From positions 1-64,000 of the forward strand of contig SAXG01000115.1 in the NCBI GenBank assembly GCA_012932865.1: a stretch of DNA of 64,000 bases. The letters run 5' to 3'. Below, piece by piece: positions 1 through 11,721 of this stretch; the stretch's first letter is position 1, and the number at the start of each line of letters is the position of its first letter. This DNA is from Amylostereum areolatum. Its lineage: Eukaryota > Basidiomycota > Agaricomycetes > Russulales > Stereaceae. The position numbers and the translations under genes are program-made. The notes under the pieces were generated by a model. That model ran no database searches and was not told where the DNA came from. It saw nothing but the letters and a program-made list of their open reading frames with translations.

Positions 1-1816
1 TCCAGGCCTGCCACAGTATATCAAACACACCCTGCGTCCTCCCCAGACTCGGAATCGGGATTGCCTGCGGGTATATGCGTCGTACGGCCTCAAGAGCCTT
101 GTGTGCGAGGTCCCAGCACTCGCCACGGGAGACGTACTGTCCCGTGCCCGCGTAACTTTCCGCGAAGCACGCAATCTCCTCCCCATATATCGCGGCGGCG
201 ACCGAGAGCATGTCCCCGGATGGTGGACGCGGTCGAGGTGTATAGAATGCCTCGCGACGCACGCGGCCGTCGCTGGGATCGTGCCGCGAGGTCGGGTGCG
301 TCACGCGAAAGTAGCATGCGCTGAGGTCAGCGAAGACGATGCTCGCGATGAGCGTCGATGTACCGCCGCCCGTGCGCGTGGAGGCTGCCCAGCGGATTTG
401 GGATTGGGGGACACCGGCGGGGAGGGGAGGGAGGGGGATGAGGAGGTGTACCAGGTGTCGGATGGGCCCCAAGGGGTGTGGGCGGATGAGAAGTAGAAGG
501 CGAGGTCATGCGCGTTTGAGGTCTGCGTGCATGGGGAGGGGTAGGACATTTGGAGGTCCGAGGATGACGCTGTTGGAGGTGGGCGTCAGTGTCTGAACTC
601 TGAGAGTGACAACCGACGGCAGACAGATGGGGAAAAATAATCCTGGGTGTGGTTAGAAGATGCATTCAAAGACAGTGATGTACACAGTGTCTAGGTATAA
701 CCAAGTTCTTGAAAACGGTCATAAAAGAACTAACTTGGGGGAGCAGGCGCTTGCGCGGAAGGTCTTGTCGAATACTTGATCTTGGGCTACAGCGCGAACC
801 GTAAGCATATACCGCTGGGAGAGGGCGGGTGGGTACATACAGGGCCTCCAGCAGGGGCCGGTGGAGGTAGCGTTCTCCTCGGTGGTGCCGAGGGCGGGAC
901 GGGGCTAGCAGCCGGGCTGGGACTGAGACTTGCTTGCGATGACTGTCTCCTGGGCGGCATCGGGGGGGCCGATGGGTTAGGCGACGGTGGCATACTGCGA
1001 CGAGGAGGACCGGAGTCTCCGCCGGCTTGAGAAGGCTGCCTTCGGGGCGACATAGGGGGTGAACTGGCAGGAGCTTGTGAGGAGTTTCGGCGCGGAGGCA
1101 TGGGTGGGGCTGCAGGCGACGGTGATCGACGGGGAGGTAGCGGGGCGACGGCGACGGATCTGGGGATTGGGGAACGGAGAGGGACTCGGTGGTGGTGCGC
1201 CTGGGAAGCACCGGTGGACGAGGAGAGGTGGATGCGTTGGCGGGCGAAGGCGTCCCACGAACAGGGCGGTGCGAGCGCTCTGGCAGGAACAGGCTTGGGC
1301 GCTGCGACGGTGACATTGCTACGAGAAGATGAGGATGTAGAAAGAGGGGCGGGCGCAAATGAGGAGACGGGTTTGCCGAGGTAACGAGCGAAGAACTCGT
1401 CGAGCCATGCGAAGAATATTTCCTTGTCCTCTGGCGTAGATTGGCCCAGTCAATCTGCTCTTCTTCTGGCTCCGTCGTGCGGATCACCGGGGGCCTTTGA
1501 GGAGCCATGGTCGGTCGTGTACCGCGCGAGGGCGGGGGAGGAGGTGGTGGGGGCTTGGAGGATCGTGGATGCGTGGGTTCTTCTGATGGTGAATTAAAAT
1601 CTTGCGAGTTGTGCGTGGAATGTGTCGGGCGCGGGGGCTGATATGATGGCGTCGAGCTTGGAGTGCTTATGAATTTATCCCGGGTGGAGGCGTACGAGTT
1701 CAGGCCAGATGTCTTTACCTGGGAAGCACGCTGTTTGAGGTCGGCAACTGGTGGTAGATCGGTCAATGTGAGAGCAAAGATGAAACTTGATGGTACTTGC
1801 CGGAGAAGGGTGCCAT
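1..1816 (-). CDS. BBC1/AIM3-like actin-patch protein, left-truncated and frameshifted
   Basis: Minus-strand gene running off the left edge. Its N-terminal region reads LPPVADLKQRASQVKTSGLN, then Pro/Ser-rich linkers with a PPPPPPPP run, then IDWANL...TPEDKEIFFAWLDEFFARYLG, a block I recognise from basidiomycete proteins of this type. Further Pro-rich repeats (PPMPPRR, about 790-1100) follow, then DLAFYFSSAHTPWGPSDTWYT (about 450-510). The last visible part contains GQYVSRGECWDLAHKAL (about 85-140), the Cys segment of the BBC1/AIM3 cysteine-proteinase-fold domain; the rest of that domain is beyond the window. The family acts at cortical actin patches with type I myosin. Two single-base frame changes interrupt it, near 1447 and in a G-rich stretch near 420. 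An intron probably spans about 600-840. The start at 1816 (MAPFSG) is a guess, and no SH3 domain is visible here. Confidence 0.6.
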
Positions 1817-2587
1817 CGTTGTAGGCGCGGATGATCACTCGAGAGCCAACTGTTGTCGTCGTCGAGGTAAGAGATGTCGATGGACGGGCTGTCTCACGGT
1901 GACACACTGACAGAGTGCTGGCGCTGAGTGTGCGACTCCGACTCGACCGCCGGGTACATAAACGCGGTCACGTGACAGAGCTCTAACCACACTACTTGGA
2001 ATTGGCGACCTGACTGAACCTTGCATGAACATAATTTCTCACTGAAAAGTCAAAGGATGTATGTGTAGTATCCCCGAGGCATACGAGACACTTCGGTCAA
2101 ACCTACTCAGGTTCAGGAATCAGGATTCTCGTGGAGTCTGTCGGCGGGGAGACAAGCGGCGCCCGTTGTTTACCAAGGGGGACATGTGGAGTAGGGAACC
2201 AATATCATCAATACCGGTACAGTACAGACTAATAGTACATTATTGAGTAAAAACAGTTTCCACGTCGTTTATGGAATGAGCCACGGTTCTCACATTGCGC
2301 ATATATTCACGCCGTCTCCTGAGGACGTACCACAAGCTTTACAGCGCTAACACCCTTCGATAGACGATCGAGGCCTGTAATGACACAGCTAACCCTAACT
2401 TTATCTTCGTTTGAAGTCTGGCTACGAGAGGACAAGCTAACCCGCCAGGGATGAGTTGGATATTATTAGGCTATAAATGGTACCGGAAATCAGTCGCGTC
2501 TTTTTATTTTATATACATTTGTATCCCGCGTCAAGTACCTAGGACTAAATGCGGCAGTGGGTGAAGGTATGTGGCGTAAAGTGGGAA
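1817..2587. other. Intergenic region, no supported gene
   Basis: About 0.8 kb between the alcohol dehydrogenase-like gene and the BBC1-like gene, both on the minus strand. It should hold the 5' leader of the BBC1-like gene and the 3' region of the dehydrogenase. Short ORFs are present without coding character. Isolated CTAACCC-like words near 2390 are not arrayed. Confidence 0.5.
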
Positions 2588-3765
2588 TCAGTCGCGTCGT
2601 AAGCCTCGCAAACCGCAACGCACCTTCAGCTCGTGCTTCTCCAAGAGCACCGACATCTTCGCCCCAAAGTCGTGGTTGTCCTCCCGCTGGATGCTCCCGT
2701 GCACGAGCACCAAGCGCTTCCCGTCTTCCACGATCTGTCCAGGGGTGAATCCCAACAGCGAGTGCAGAACGATAACCATGTTTCCACCGCGGCTGAGAAC
2801 GGCCCACCCTGACTTCTGCGAGGGCTCGGAAGACACGGCGTCGTACACAAGTTGTACAGGTTTTTCCGTGAGCCTGGCGATGGCTGCAGGAATGTCGTCG
2901 TAAGGAACATCGTGGTAGTCGATGACACGAGTGGCGCCGGCCGATTTGCAGTAAGCCCCGTTATTCTTCGACGCGGTGGTGATGATAGGATTAAATCCAG
3001 AGAGCTTCGCAAGCTGGATGGCTGGAGCGATTGCAGAGATGCCAAACCAGGGGTCAAGCTGAAAGGGACCTTGTACACGAACCGAACTGGCCGACGGAGC
3101 TTGAGCCTCCAAAGACGACAGCAGCCTGCCCTGCGTAGTTTCCAACCCCGTCTTTCCACGGGGCGAGCAGGCCAGCACCTCCACCTTGCCCAGGGATTAT
3201 ACCTTGGCTAGGTCTGATACAGGCCGATCGCCGCGGTGGCCAGCCCAAGCGGGAGCGTAGCTGCCTCATCAAACGACCAGTTCTCCGGAATCTGAACGTA
3301 GGAAAACCGAGTCAAGGAAGATCAGCATGGGCCCATGGTGGATCTATGTGCGAGGGAGTCACCTTCACACAACGAACGGCATCGCTCAGCGCATACTGTT
3401 GCAAAGTGCAGCGGTCTTAGTCCCAGTATCCTTGAATCACCCTGCATATACGACGGTCAGTCTCTACAGGTCGTGATCTGTCGGCAGGTATGTACGTACA
3501 CTCTGTTGCCCTTCTTCCATCCTTGAACATCGGCAGCCATGTCTTCGATGATTCCAGCACCGTCGTTCCCAATGAGCGCAGGATACCCGAACTGGTCCGC
3601 GAAGGCGCCGATATTCTTGATGAGGTTGTCGACCGGGCTGATAGCGGCGGACTGGACTTTGACGAGAACTTGTCCTGGACCCGGGGTTGGAATGGGTCGA
3701 CTACCGACCTCGACTTTGTCGCTGCCCTTAGACGCGATGAGGAGGGCTTTCTGGATAGGAGACAT
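2588..3765 (-). CDS. Zinc-type alcohol dehydrogenase-like (toxD-like) oxidoreductase, possibly broken
   Basis: Medium-chain dehydrogenase/reductase of the fungal toxD-like group, which binds NAD(P)H. ATG at 3765 opens MSPIQKALLIASKGSDK, followed by the GroES-like half with VLVKVQSAAISPVDN and GNDGAGII. After at least two introns comes IPENWSFDEAATLPLGLATA, then the Rossmann motif VVFGGSSSVGQF (about 3080). A GT-AG intron separates this from IQLAKLSGFNPIITTASKNN and VIDYHDVPYDDIPAAI. Two anomalies are visible. Between IGLYQ and GGGAGLLAPWKDG (about 3210-3245) the frame shifts by one base and a TAG appears. The C-terminus stops at LLEKHELKVRCGLRGL (2588), about 40-50 residues short of the family end, and no matching exon is found downstream. 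It may be a pseudogene or a sequence-error case. Confidence 0.65.
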
Positions 3766-4173
3766 AGGCTTGTGTGGTTAAGAGCTGCGCTGTTGAATGG
3801 GTGAATGTGAGTGAGCCGCGTCGATTGGGGTGGCCCGTATATGATGACCCACCCATAAATGGCTGACCCACCCCTGTAAATTGCCATCGCGGGAGCAAGT
3901 GGAACCTTAGTGCGTAGCCCTTGTAAGAGGTCAAACTGTGAGTATGAGGGGGGGGGGACAACGGGTTATTATGGACGTCAATCAACATAGCGGGGAGTCT
4001 AAATTTCTCGAGCATGGTAGACGGTAAGTAGACCCCAGGACATTTGAGAAGTAATAAGTATTTCCGGATTTGGTGTCGCGATCACGTGCGAATCGTTTGA
4101 GCTCGCTTTCCGGCGGGAATTTCCGCCTTTCTCTTTCACCACCATCTACTTACGACTGCTCCCCATCCATCTT

Positions 4174-6257
4174 ATGCCTCCTCCGCTCATCGGCACCGTC
4201 GAGGAAAGCAAGGCTCAGCGACTTGAGCGACACAAGGCGCGCTTTCGCGAACGTGGAGGGTACGTGCACTCCTTCAATGTCCTGGCATCGTCTCTGACCT
4301 CATGCCAGGGTATTCGTCCCCCGCGAGAAGAATGTACTCTTGGAAATCCTCCTTGCACGTGGGGTCAATGGAGACTCTCCGACGAAACCGCAACCATCTG
4401 GTCCCTCCCCACGAAAGGCTCCTCGGAAGTCGGCGGCATCTTCGAAGATGGCTAGGAAACCCAAAGCACCGCGAAAGAGTACCAAGAAATCGGTGGCTGC
4501 CGCTGGCGAGGACGATGATGTCATTCCTGTGAAGAAGACAAAGGGGAAGGGGAAGGCCAAAGTCGTTGAAGGTGCGAGTGGTGAATGCTCAGTCTTCGAC
4601 TCATCTGACATGCCTCGCAGGCGACGTTGCCGAGGGACCCTCTGACCCCACACGTTCGAAGAGCAAACCTTCTAAATCGAAGAAAATCACAAAGGAGAAA
4701 ACTGAAGATGATGCGATGGGTATGTGCCCTATACTCTTTAGTCTTGACCCATCCTCAGTGTCATATTCCAGACAACGTACCAAAACTGCCAAGAAAGAAA
4801 GCTGCGGTCAAAGTTCCTCGGGGGAAATCGAAGGTCAAGGTTTGCGAAGGTACGTCGCAGCCTTCCGTTGTGATAATCAGATATCCGACCGATACTCATA
4901 CCCCATCTTAGAATTTGAAGACGCGGAAGTCCCCGAGCCTGCTCTTTCTAAGACCTCCAAGCGGAAGGAAGCATCATCTTCTACCTCAGTCGATTCTCCT
5001 TCAGGCAAGCTTTCAGCACCGACTGGACTTGTTCGTCGTTGACATGTATTTTCGCAGACGAACCCTCAGTGCCTGCTCCCAACTTACCTTCGTCTAGCAC
5101 CACCCCTTCGTTCAAGGTCCCAGCATCGAAACGCAAACCATCTACAACCTCCAGCAAACCTACCTCCTCAGCATCTACGTCCGTATCTTCCCATGATCCG
5201 GCATCTATCTCAACCGCGCGCACAACGCCTGATCCCATCCCCGTCACAAAACCACCCCGGCAAAAGTTTAAGATTCGCCCCCCGGCCGAATGGGATCTGT
5301 CAACTATTGTCGAGTCGCAAGAAGAAGACGAGGAGGATGACGTGCCTCTTGCACAGCTTTTGGCTACCGCGCCGCCAGAGCATCCTGTTCTCCCTCCTCC
5401 ACTAACTGAATCGACGAAAGGCAAGAAGCGGGTGCAAGAGGTGGAGAAACCTGCCCCTAATAAGAAACGGAAAGTCAAGCCTGTCATCAACCGAGATGAT
5501 GAAGCCCTTCTGCAGCCCAAACGTCCAGCGAAAAAACGTGCCCAAGTAGCGTCTGTAGGCGAGGACGAGCCTTCCATTCCAAAGTGCAAGGTGGTCACCC
5601 CACCCACCGTTGACGTTGCTACCAAATACGCAGAAGGACAAGACGCGCTTGTGAAGCGCAAGCGCGCTCGAGTAGAGGACGACGAGCATGCCACGAAGAA
5701 CGATCCACCGCCGAAGAAACGTGCACGCAAGCCTGTCGAAGAAGCTGCCCCCAAACTCAAACGGTCTCAGGCGAGACCCTCGGTCTCCGATCTCAAAGTG
5801 GAAGCCGACGCCGATGTCCCCCTTCCCATTCCATCTCGGTATGAGTACTTTTACATATACCCCTCGCTCCTTATCCTTATTATAGGTCACCCAGTCATGG
5901 AAAGGAGAACCGCGATGCCGTTTCTCGTGTAGCTAATGAGGCATCTAAAGTACCGTCTGTTCGCGTACGTCTCTTGACCCCTTCACGTTTCTTTCTAATT
6001 TTGACACTCCCATCTAGCCCATTCCGTCGCCAGTCAAGCCCTTACGCAAAGCCGGTAAACTTGCCACAAAAGTCTTGGAACCCAAAGCAGCCATTCCTCC
6101 GACCAAGCCTCGTTCAAAGAAGGCGGCACCCCCATCGCATCGCAGCAAACCACCATCACGCGGCCCCCCTCCTGACGTACTCAAGCGCGTTGAAGCCTGC
6201 GCGCGTATGCGGTGCGCACCAGACGACGAAGACGACGAAATAGATTTTCTCTCATGA
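4174..6257 (+). CDS. Lysine/proline/serine-rich nuclear-type protein of unknown function
   Basis: Eight-exon gene. Exon 1 is 4174-4259 (MPPPLIGTVEESKAQRLERH), exon 2 4309-4571, exon 3 starts at 4621, and the last exon ends DDEDDEIDFLS at 6257. All junctions I checked keep frame, including a GC-AG intron at 5005-5057. The exon 2 start GGVFVPREKNVLLEILLARG looks structured. The rest is low complexity: repeated SKSK, KKPK and PKKRAR clusters resembling nuclear localisation signals, alternating with acidic runs (ESQEEDEEDD). A semi-conserved stretch FKIRPPAEWDLSTIVESQEE (about 5270-5330) suggests a short linear interaction motif. I do not recognise a family. Nuclear location is inferred from composition only. 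It is convergent with set2 downstream. Confidence 0.75.
5005..5057 (+). other. GC-AG intron in the lysine-rich protein gene
   Basis: Exon sequence CCTTCAG is followed by donor GCAAGC and ends at TTTTCGCAG, 53 nt. Splicing joins SPS to DEPSVPAPNLP in frame. Reading through instead meets a TGA at 5040. Confidence 0.75.
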
Positions 6258-6634
6258 CATTCCATCTACGTTATCATTCTGTTTGTCGTGTCACAGCCTA
6301 CTCTCTATCACGATTCACTGCATGTCTGCATTCCCCTGCCGTTACTCGTATCTGTTGTCGCATGTTCCTTTGTCATGGATATATCTATCATCATTTGTAG
6401 AATTGTATTATACAGCACATACTTATGTACGCCAACCATCACTCGGAAGGGGGTGGGTTTCACGGAGAACGAATTGGACTACCAGCTGAAGTGAGCTGGT
6501 CCACTTCGACGAAGACTAGACAGGTTTGAAGAACGTACGAAGCAACGCACGGTGAATATTCGACAAATAAGTAAACAGAACAAAACGGAGCATCAAATAC
6601 ATCAAACACAACAGCCTAGCCTAGAGGAAGCGAG
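6258..6634. other. Convergent 3' intergenic region
   Basis: About 380 nt between two convergent genes. It holds both 3' UTRs. No gene is seen. Confidence 0.6.
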
Positions 6635-9600
6635 CTATGAAATAATCATCGCGTCCGAATCCGCCAGCTCTTGTACCACCTTTAACTTCTCCACACCGTC
6701 GTCCTTCTGTGGATCCCACTCTATGCCAAGGTCGCGCCCTCGCGCTCGGCGGTCTACTAAGGATGGTGTAGGTGTTGCGGGCTCGACTGGCTCAGCGGGC
6801 GTCGTCTCGTCCTCGTCAGGTTCCGGGGCATCATCCATGCCTTCGTCCCCGACACCATCATCTTCATCACGGTCAAGTTCGGGTTCCTCGTCGCTGAGAT
6901 CCATCACATCCTCAAATGTCATTGACGGACCAGCGCCCTCGTCGTCCTGTTCCCCAAGCCGCGACGATGAAGCCTCTCCAGACCCAGATGCTACGGAACG
7001 TTTGGGTATCTTGCCGGATTTCTCTAGCTTGTGAATGACCTTCTGAATGTATTCTTTGGCGAACTTTTTGACCTTGGCCGTCTTCTCCTCCGAGAGTGCA
7101 TCAAGCCTGTTATCCTTGTAACTTGCCGATTTTTTCTCCTTGTCCGCAATGATACGTGTGAGCTAGTAGACATACGCATTCCATCAGTACGATGTGTAGG
7201 TTCGCAAAGCGCGAGGTCGTACGAACCTCCTCGGCATGTTTCTTGAATGTGTCGCGGTCTAACTTGGCGCGGTATTTCGACATCACCTTGACCACGACCG
7301 CACCCACGAGTTTTAACAGGCGCTTTTCCTTGTTAGCCTCGCGTCCTGCCTCTCGCTCCTTTCTTCGTCGTTTTTCCTTGTCCTTCCGCTCCCTCTGTCG
7401 CTTTTCCCGGTCTTCCTTCGACTCGGTCTTCCTCTTGGCCCGCTTTGCCTCCTCTATAGCCCTTTGAGCTGCCTTCGCTTCTTCCGCTTCTCGGGCGGCG
7501 ATCGCAGCCGCAATGACTGCCGCAGCACTTGCCTTGGTTTTCTGAGGATCGACATAGTACACAGGTGGCTCTGCAGGAACGATTTTGGGAGATGTTGCCC
7601 AAGTCGCACTGGAGGGAGGTGGGGAAATGGGCCGAAATCCTTTAGTGCCCATAGGAGTGATATTCAACCTGACCGGTTCGAACGCATATTTAGAACGTTT
7701 GGTTGGTCGGGGCTCAGGTTCGGCGGAGTTATACGACGGAGGTGTTGCCCACTCGTCCTCCTCAGCATCCTAAATAGGATGTAAAAAGGATACGAATTAT
7801 AACTGAAGTTCAAACGCACAGTTTTCATACGTTTGGGGATCCGGTATGCTGTCTCCAGCATTGACCACGCATCCAAAAGCTGAGAGAAGAATCATCAGTG
7901 AAGACGTCGCATGCTGAAGTTGGTCCAATGTACCTTCTGAGCAGCTTCCTTCAGTGACTCGTTATCAGAGTGCAGGCAAGCTTCAACTGGTTCACTGATC
8001 TTCGAATCGTCAATCTTGTTACGTGAGATCATAGGCCACTTGGCCATACAGTCGACCGCCTGCTCTGTGATGAGAAATATATATCGATACCTGATCCAAA
8101 TACAACTTACGAGTAGCAAGACCTCTGCATCGTTCGAATAATCGTCCATGACGTTGGACATAGTGCTGAACCCACGAAGACGCATCAACGACGTAAAAGC
8201 AGCTTGATCGTCGCTCATCTATAAATGCTCTCAGAAGCCTGGAGTACCTGAAGAAGAGCACGACCAACCTTGATACGGCCAAGAAGTTTGAGCATGACCT
8301 TGCGGCTTTGGGTCTGAGCAATGGCTTGGACGACCTTCGGGACATCCTTCACCTGAAGCGGCTTGAGTTCAGGGGTCCAATCGTCATCCAGTTTCCTGCC
8401 CTTGCGCTTCTTGCTCCCCTTCAAGCCGAGGCGTTCAACCTCGTCGGAGATACCAAGAGCTGCATCCCGTGTCAGTAACGTTTCCAAGTGACTACGTTGA
8501 TCATACCATCAAGATAAAGATCATCCATAGCGGCGATATCTGTCTGGGTCTTTCCACCAATGAAACCCACACACTTGGCCTCACCACAGTAACACGGCTG
8601 CGCATCATGCCTGTGCGATCCTGTTAGCTGTTGCGAATATGTGTGATGCGCCCGGAATGCTACGTACCCATAACGGTCGACGTTGTAGTTGAACGTTAAC
8701 TCCTCGTGTTTGAAGATCTTGCGGTTTGCAAAGATACCCATACGAACATGGTGACCCACCGTCCATTTTGCGACGTAGCAATTTGGGTTACATGAGTGAT
8801 TTGCGAATCGACCGATCCCTCCGCGTTTTGTCGCATCGATGAACTACCTTGACATTCAACCATACTCTTCCTTCCTCAAGAGCGGAACGACACGCACCTC
8901 ATCCTTCTGGAGCATCATAAAATAGAAGTGCTTGATGCCCTCCTCAGCATATTCCCGCATACGCTTGACAAACGATGGATTGGAGACCACGTCGCCCACA
9001 TACTCGTATATGAACGCATCCCTTTGCCACCTGTCAGCCTAGTGCGCCTATAGAACAGCGAAACACGCACTTTGGGATGTTGTCCTTCGCCCGCAACCCA
9101 AATCCTTTCATCTCTGTCTTCACGATTTCGATAGGGGCATACTGCCGACGTTGAAACCTGCGACGACACGAAACAGCGAACATGAGCACACCGAGTGAAA
9201 GGGCCACATAGGAGGCAAAAATGCTCACCTCTGGTTCTGACAATGATTTCGACAGCGACAGTCATCTTCCAAACACTCGACCTGCGTGAGGCGATTGATG
9301 CAGTCGGAACCGTCCCCACAGGCCACCCACGGTTTATCTACGCCTACATCGAACACGCTCAAAGTCCGCCTTCTACGCTAGTGAAACGGAAACGACGGGG
9401 AACTGACCATATTCATACACACAATCGCACGTCATGCCCTCCTGTGCCTCCCTGCTCCTCCCAAGGGTCTGGTATTGATAATGGTTGGCTGGAATCTCAG
9501 TAAACGTTCGCATAGCATCTTCCGTCGCCACGGGGAGGTGGTCGATGAGCTGAGGTCCCGTTCTTACGGGTGTCGGCGTCGGGGTCAGCAACTGGGGGGG

Positions 9601-9831
9601 TGTCGGTGTCGAGTTGAGCTTGAGTTTGGCGGCATCGGGGAGGATAGCTTCAAGTTTGATGTTGACGCCGACCGACAAGGGTTCATCCTGTGTCGGCGAT
9701 AGTTCCCCCTGCGAACCGGCATCCGAGGGGTCTTCGTTAGTGTTCCCCTTGGTGTCGGGGTCATGGTATGCATCGAGAGGAGTGGAGGGAGTCCAGCGCT
9801 CCCTCTTGCGGAACGGGGCGGGCAGTGTCAT
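6635..9831 (-). CDS. set2: Histone H3 lysine-36 methyltransferase Set2
   Basis: SAM-dependent methyltransferase acting on nucleosomal H3K36 during Pol II elongation. From ATG at 9831 ([15 protein letters not shown]) the order is: disordered N-terminus; AWS region with [19 protein letters not shown] and [20 protein letters not shown]; the SET domain with [42 protein letters not shown] (about 8780-8850) and [12 protein letters not shown]; then post-[17 protein letters not shown]. The C-terminal half has a long charged helix ([14 protein letters not shown], about 7330-7500) and an SRI-type domain, [20 protein letters not shown] to [20 protein letters not shown] (about 7030-7170), which binds the phosphorylated Pol II CTD. 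No clear WW domain is seen; a weak YYVDPQKT stretch near 7560 may be what remains. The tail is acidic. The SET core exons I checked are intact. Confidence 0.93.
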
Positions 9832-10903
9832 GGTAAGAGTCAAGCCTTAGAGAACAATGTGCGCGCGACAAGCGTCACAAAAAAAATCCAGTTTCCACCT
9901 AGAATATGCAACAAAAGCCAAGTCAGCGGGTCGGAGGCGACGAGTGCATACTCGTTCGGTCCTAGGGTCGAGCTTGTAGTGGTGGTCGTGAGTCAACAGG
10001 CGGTGCTCCGGAATGCCGCGCCATTTCCTCGCCACGCCGCTCCTGGCAGTGGCAGTCCCACCCATTTCGACAACCGCCGCTCTTTCCGCAATAATAACGC
10101 TATGTTACGGCAACGAAAATGGTTGAATAAAGAGGTGCAAGGCATCTTACAGTAATAGTCGGACAAAGCTACACGTAGCAACGGAGGATAAGTCGGGCGG
10201 CCGGAACACCTGGGTGAAACACATCGCCCCCAAAGCCCCAGATAGATAAAAAAACATGATATATTGTGGATACAACACTGCAATTATATCCGGGCAGGAA
10301 GTTGGGACGGAGCTACCTTCGTAGATTCAACAAGGACGGTATACCTAGAGAAAATGCTTGTCAGTCGATGCACGGTTCCACCAGGACCAACGGACGAGGA
10401 AGACAAGATAAAGTAAGGTATCAGAGATGCACGTGTGTTTGGCTATGTGCGTATACCGATCGTCAAAGCACTCTGCTACGACTGGGGCGGCAACGGTCTC
10501 ATCATAGGAAGTGATGCAAGAAAAGAGGCGATAAGAGACGTAGGCCCACCTATGAAATGATATCCCGCACTTGGCACTAGGTAAGCTGCAGACGAATTAG
10601 ACCTGAAAGTGAGTCGTCAGTATAAGTCCGGCAACGTGAATGTCAAAAGAGGAAGGTCAGTGGCGCATAATGTTTGGCTGTATGCTGAACCGATCGTCAA
10701 AGCCCTCTGGCTACGACTGGGGCGGCATGGATGTCATCACAAAGCAGAAAAGAACGGGTGCTCACCTGCTGGTACGCACTTCAACATCAATCTTCTTCAC
10801 ACATAAGGTGGAGCACACCTTACCCTACTTCCGGGAACATAGAGCTAGCTGGGTGAAAAGGAGTATATGATGATAACCAAATCCGGAGTTTACAGGATGT
10901 CCG
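9832..10903. other. Intergenic region holding an imperfect direct repeat
   Basis: About 1.07 kb between the set2 start and the 3' end of the NDUFA6 gene. It contains a duplicated segment annotated separately. Short ORFs (for example 9993-10283) show no recognisable protein. Confidence 0.5.
10435..10757 (+). repeat. Imperfect direct repeat, about 90 nt units spaced about 235 nt
   Basis: Unit 1 (about 10435-10527) and unit 2 (about 10671-10757) share TGTTTGGCT, then ACCGATCGTCAAAGC and CTACGACTGGGGCGGC with small gaps, ending in GCAGAAAAGA-like sequence. Similarity fades upstream. No ORF is shared, so this looks like local duplication or two copies of a non-coding element. Confidence 0.7.
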
Positions 10904-11541
10904 TCACTGTGGAGATGCAGGCAGAACAGCGTCCTCATCCCGGCCTATACAAATGTAATCATTAGTATCCCTCAAGGTCATTACGCGCGAATGAGGAAAA
11001 AGGACGCACCCTCGTAGAACTTCTCCAAGAACGAGCGCTGCGGCCTGTGCTGGTTCTCCAACAATATCCCCAGTATGTGCGGCTCCTGCTTCCAACAGTT
11101 CATTGTTTCCTGGAACTCTTGCCTTCCCTTAAGGATGAGGACGTCGATGACCTTGGGGTCTGTGACATGACGGTTCTGCTCGAATCTCTGACGAATCTGC
11201 GAACGGATGTAGGAAGCTGGGACATTAAGGGCGAATAGAGTGCAAAGCTCCGGAGCCTGTCATCATCAGTCGACAACCAGAAGGGAGGAGAAGATGAGAG
11301 GTGGTGAAGGCGAAGTGCCGCGAAAATTTCGGGAAAAAAAGCGAAAGGTTTGTTTGGTCGTGCGGGCAAACACGCGAGCGGGTACGGACCTGAGTGAGTG
11401 ACTGGGGTGTCCGCCGACGAATAGAAAAGTACGCACCGAGCGGTACCAGTCCCTGTATAGTTGAATTACCCTTTGCCTCGCCGTCGCAGGATCTCCTGAG
11501 GTCTTCACTGTGCGCGCGAAGCGTGCGGGAATGGTGGTCAT
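10904..11541 (-). CDS. Mitochondrial complex I LYR subunit (NDUFA6/B14/LYRM6)
   Basis: Accessory subunit of NADH:ubiquinone oxidoreductase on the matrix side, which binds acyl carrier protein through its LYR fold. Exon 1 from ATG 11541 encodes MTTIPARFARTVKTSGDP...ARQRVIQLYRDWYRS with the LYR motif at residues 28-30. A first intron of about 170 nt follows. Exon 2 gives APELCTLFALNVPASYIRSQ, then HVTDPKVIDVLILKG and TMNCWKQEPHILGILLENQH. A second intron precedes the final RDEDAVLPASPQ. Length, about 130 residues, fits the family. It lies head to head with the PDAP1 gene, with only about 180 nt between the start codons, so the two probably share a promoter region. Confidence 0.88.
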
Positions 11542-11721
11542 GGTGCGTTGAAGTTGGGTTGGAAGTGCGCGGTCGATTCGCGTCGGAGGGGACAGGGCTA
11601 CAGCGTGAGACAAGGATGCCTTTTGTGGATCCGTACAACAGCGTCCTCAGATTACTGCTATCCTCTGCTCCTCATCTCTTTCCGTATCTTCTTCCGATCT
11701 TGTCTTCACCGATCTTAACCG
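11542..11721. promoter_or_regulatory. Divergent promoter between NDUFA6-like and PDAP1-like genes
   Basis: 180 nt separate the two start codons. A pyrimidine-rich stretch near 11650-11715 precedes the PDAP1 start. No TATA box is evident on either side. Shared regulation is inferred from the geometry only. Confidence 0.5.

Noticed and set aside
2385..2400. CTAACCC-like telomere or interstitial repeat
   Set aside because: Isolated words, not an array.
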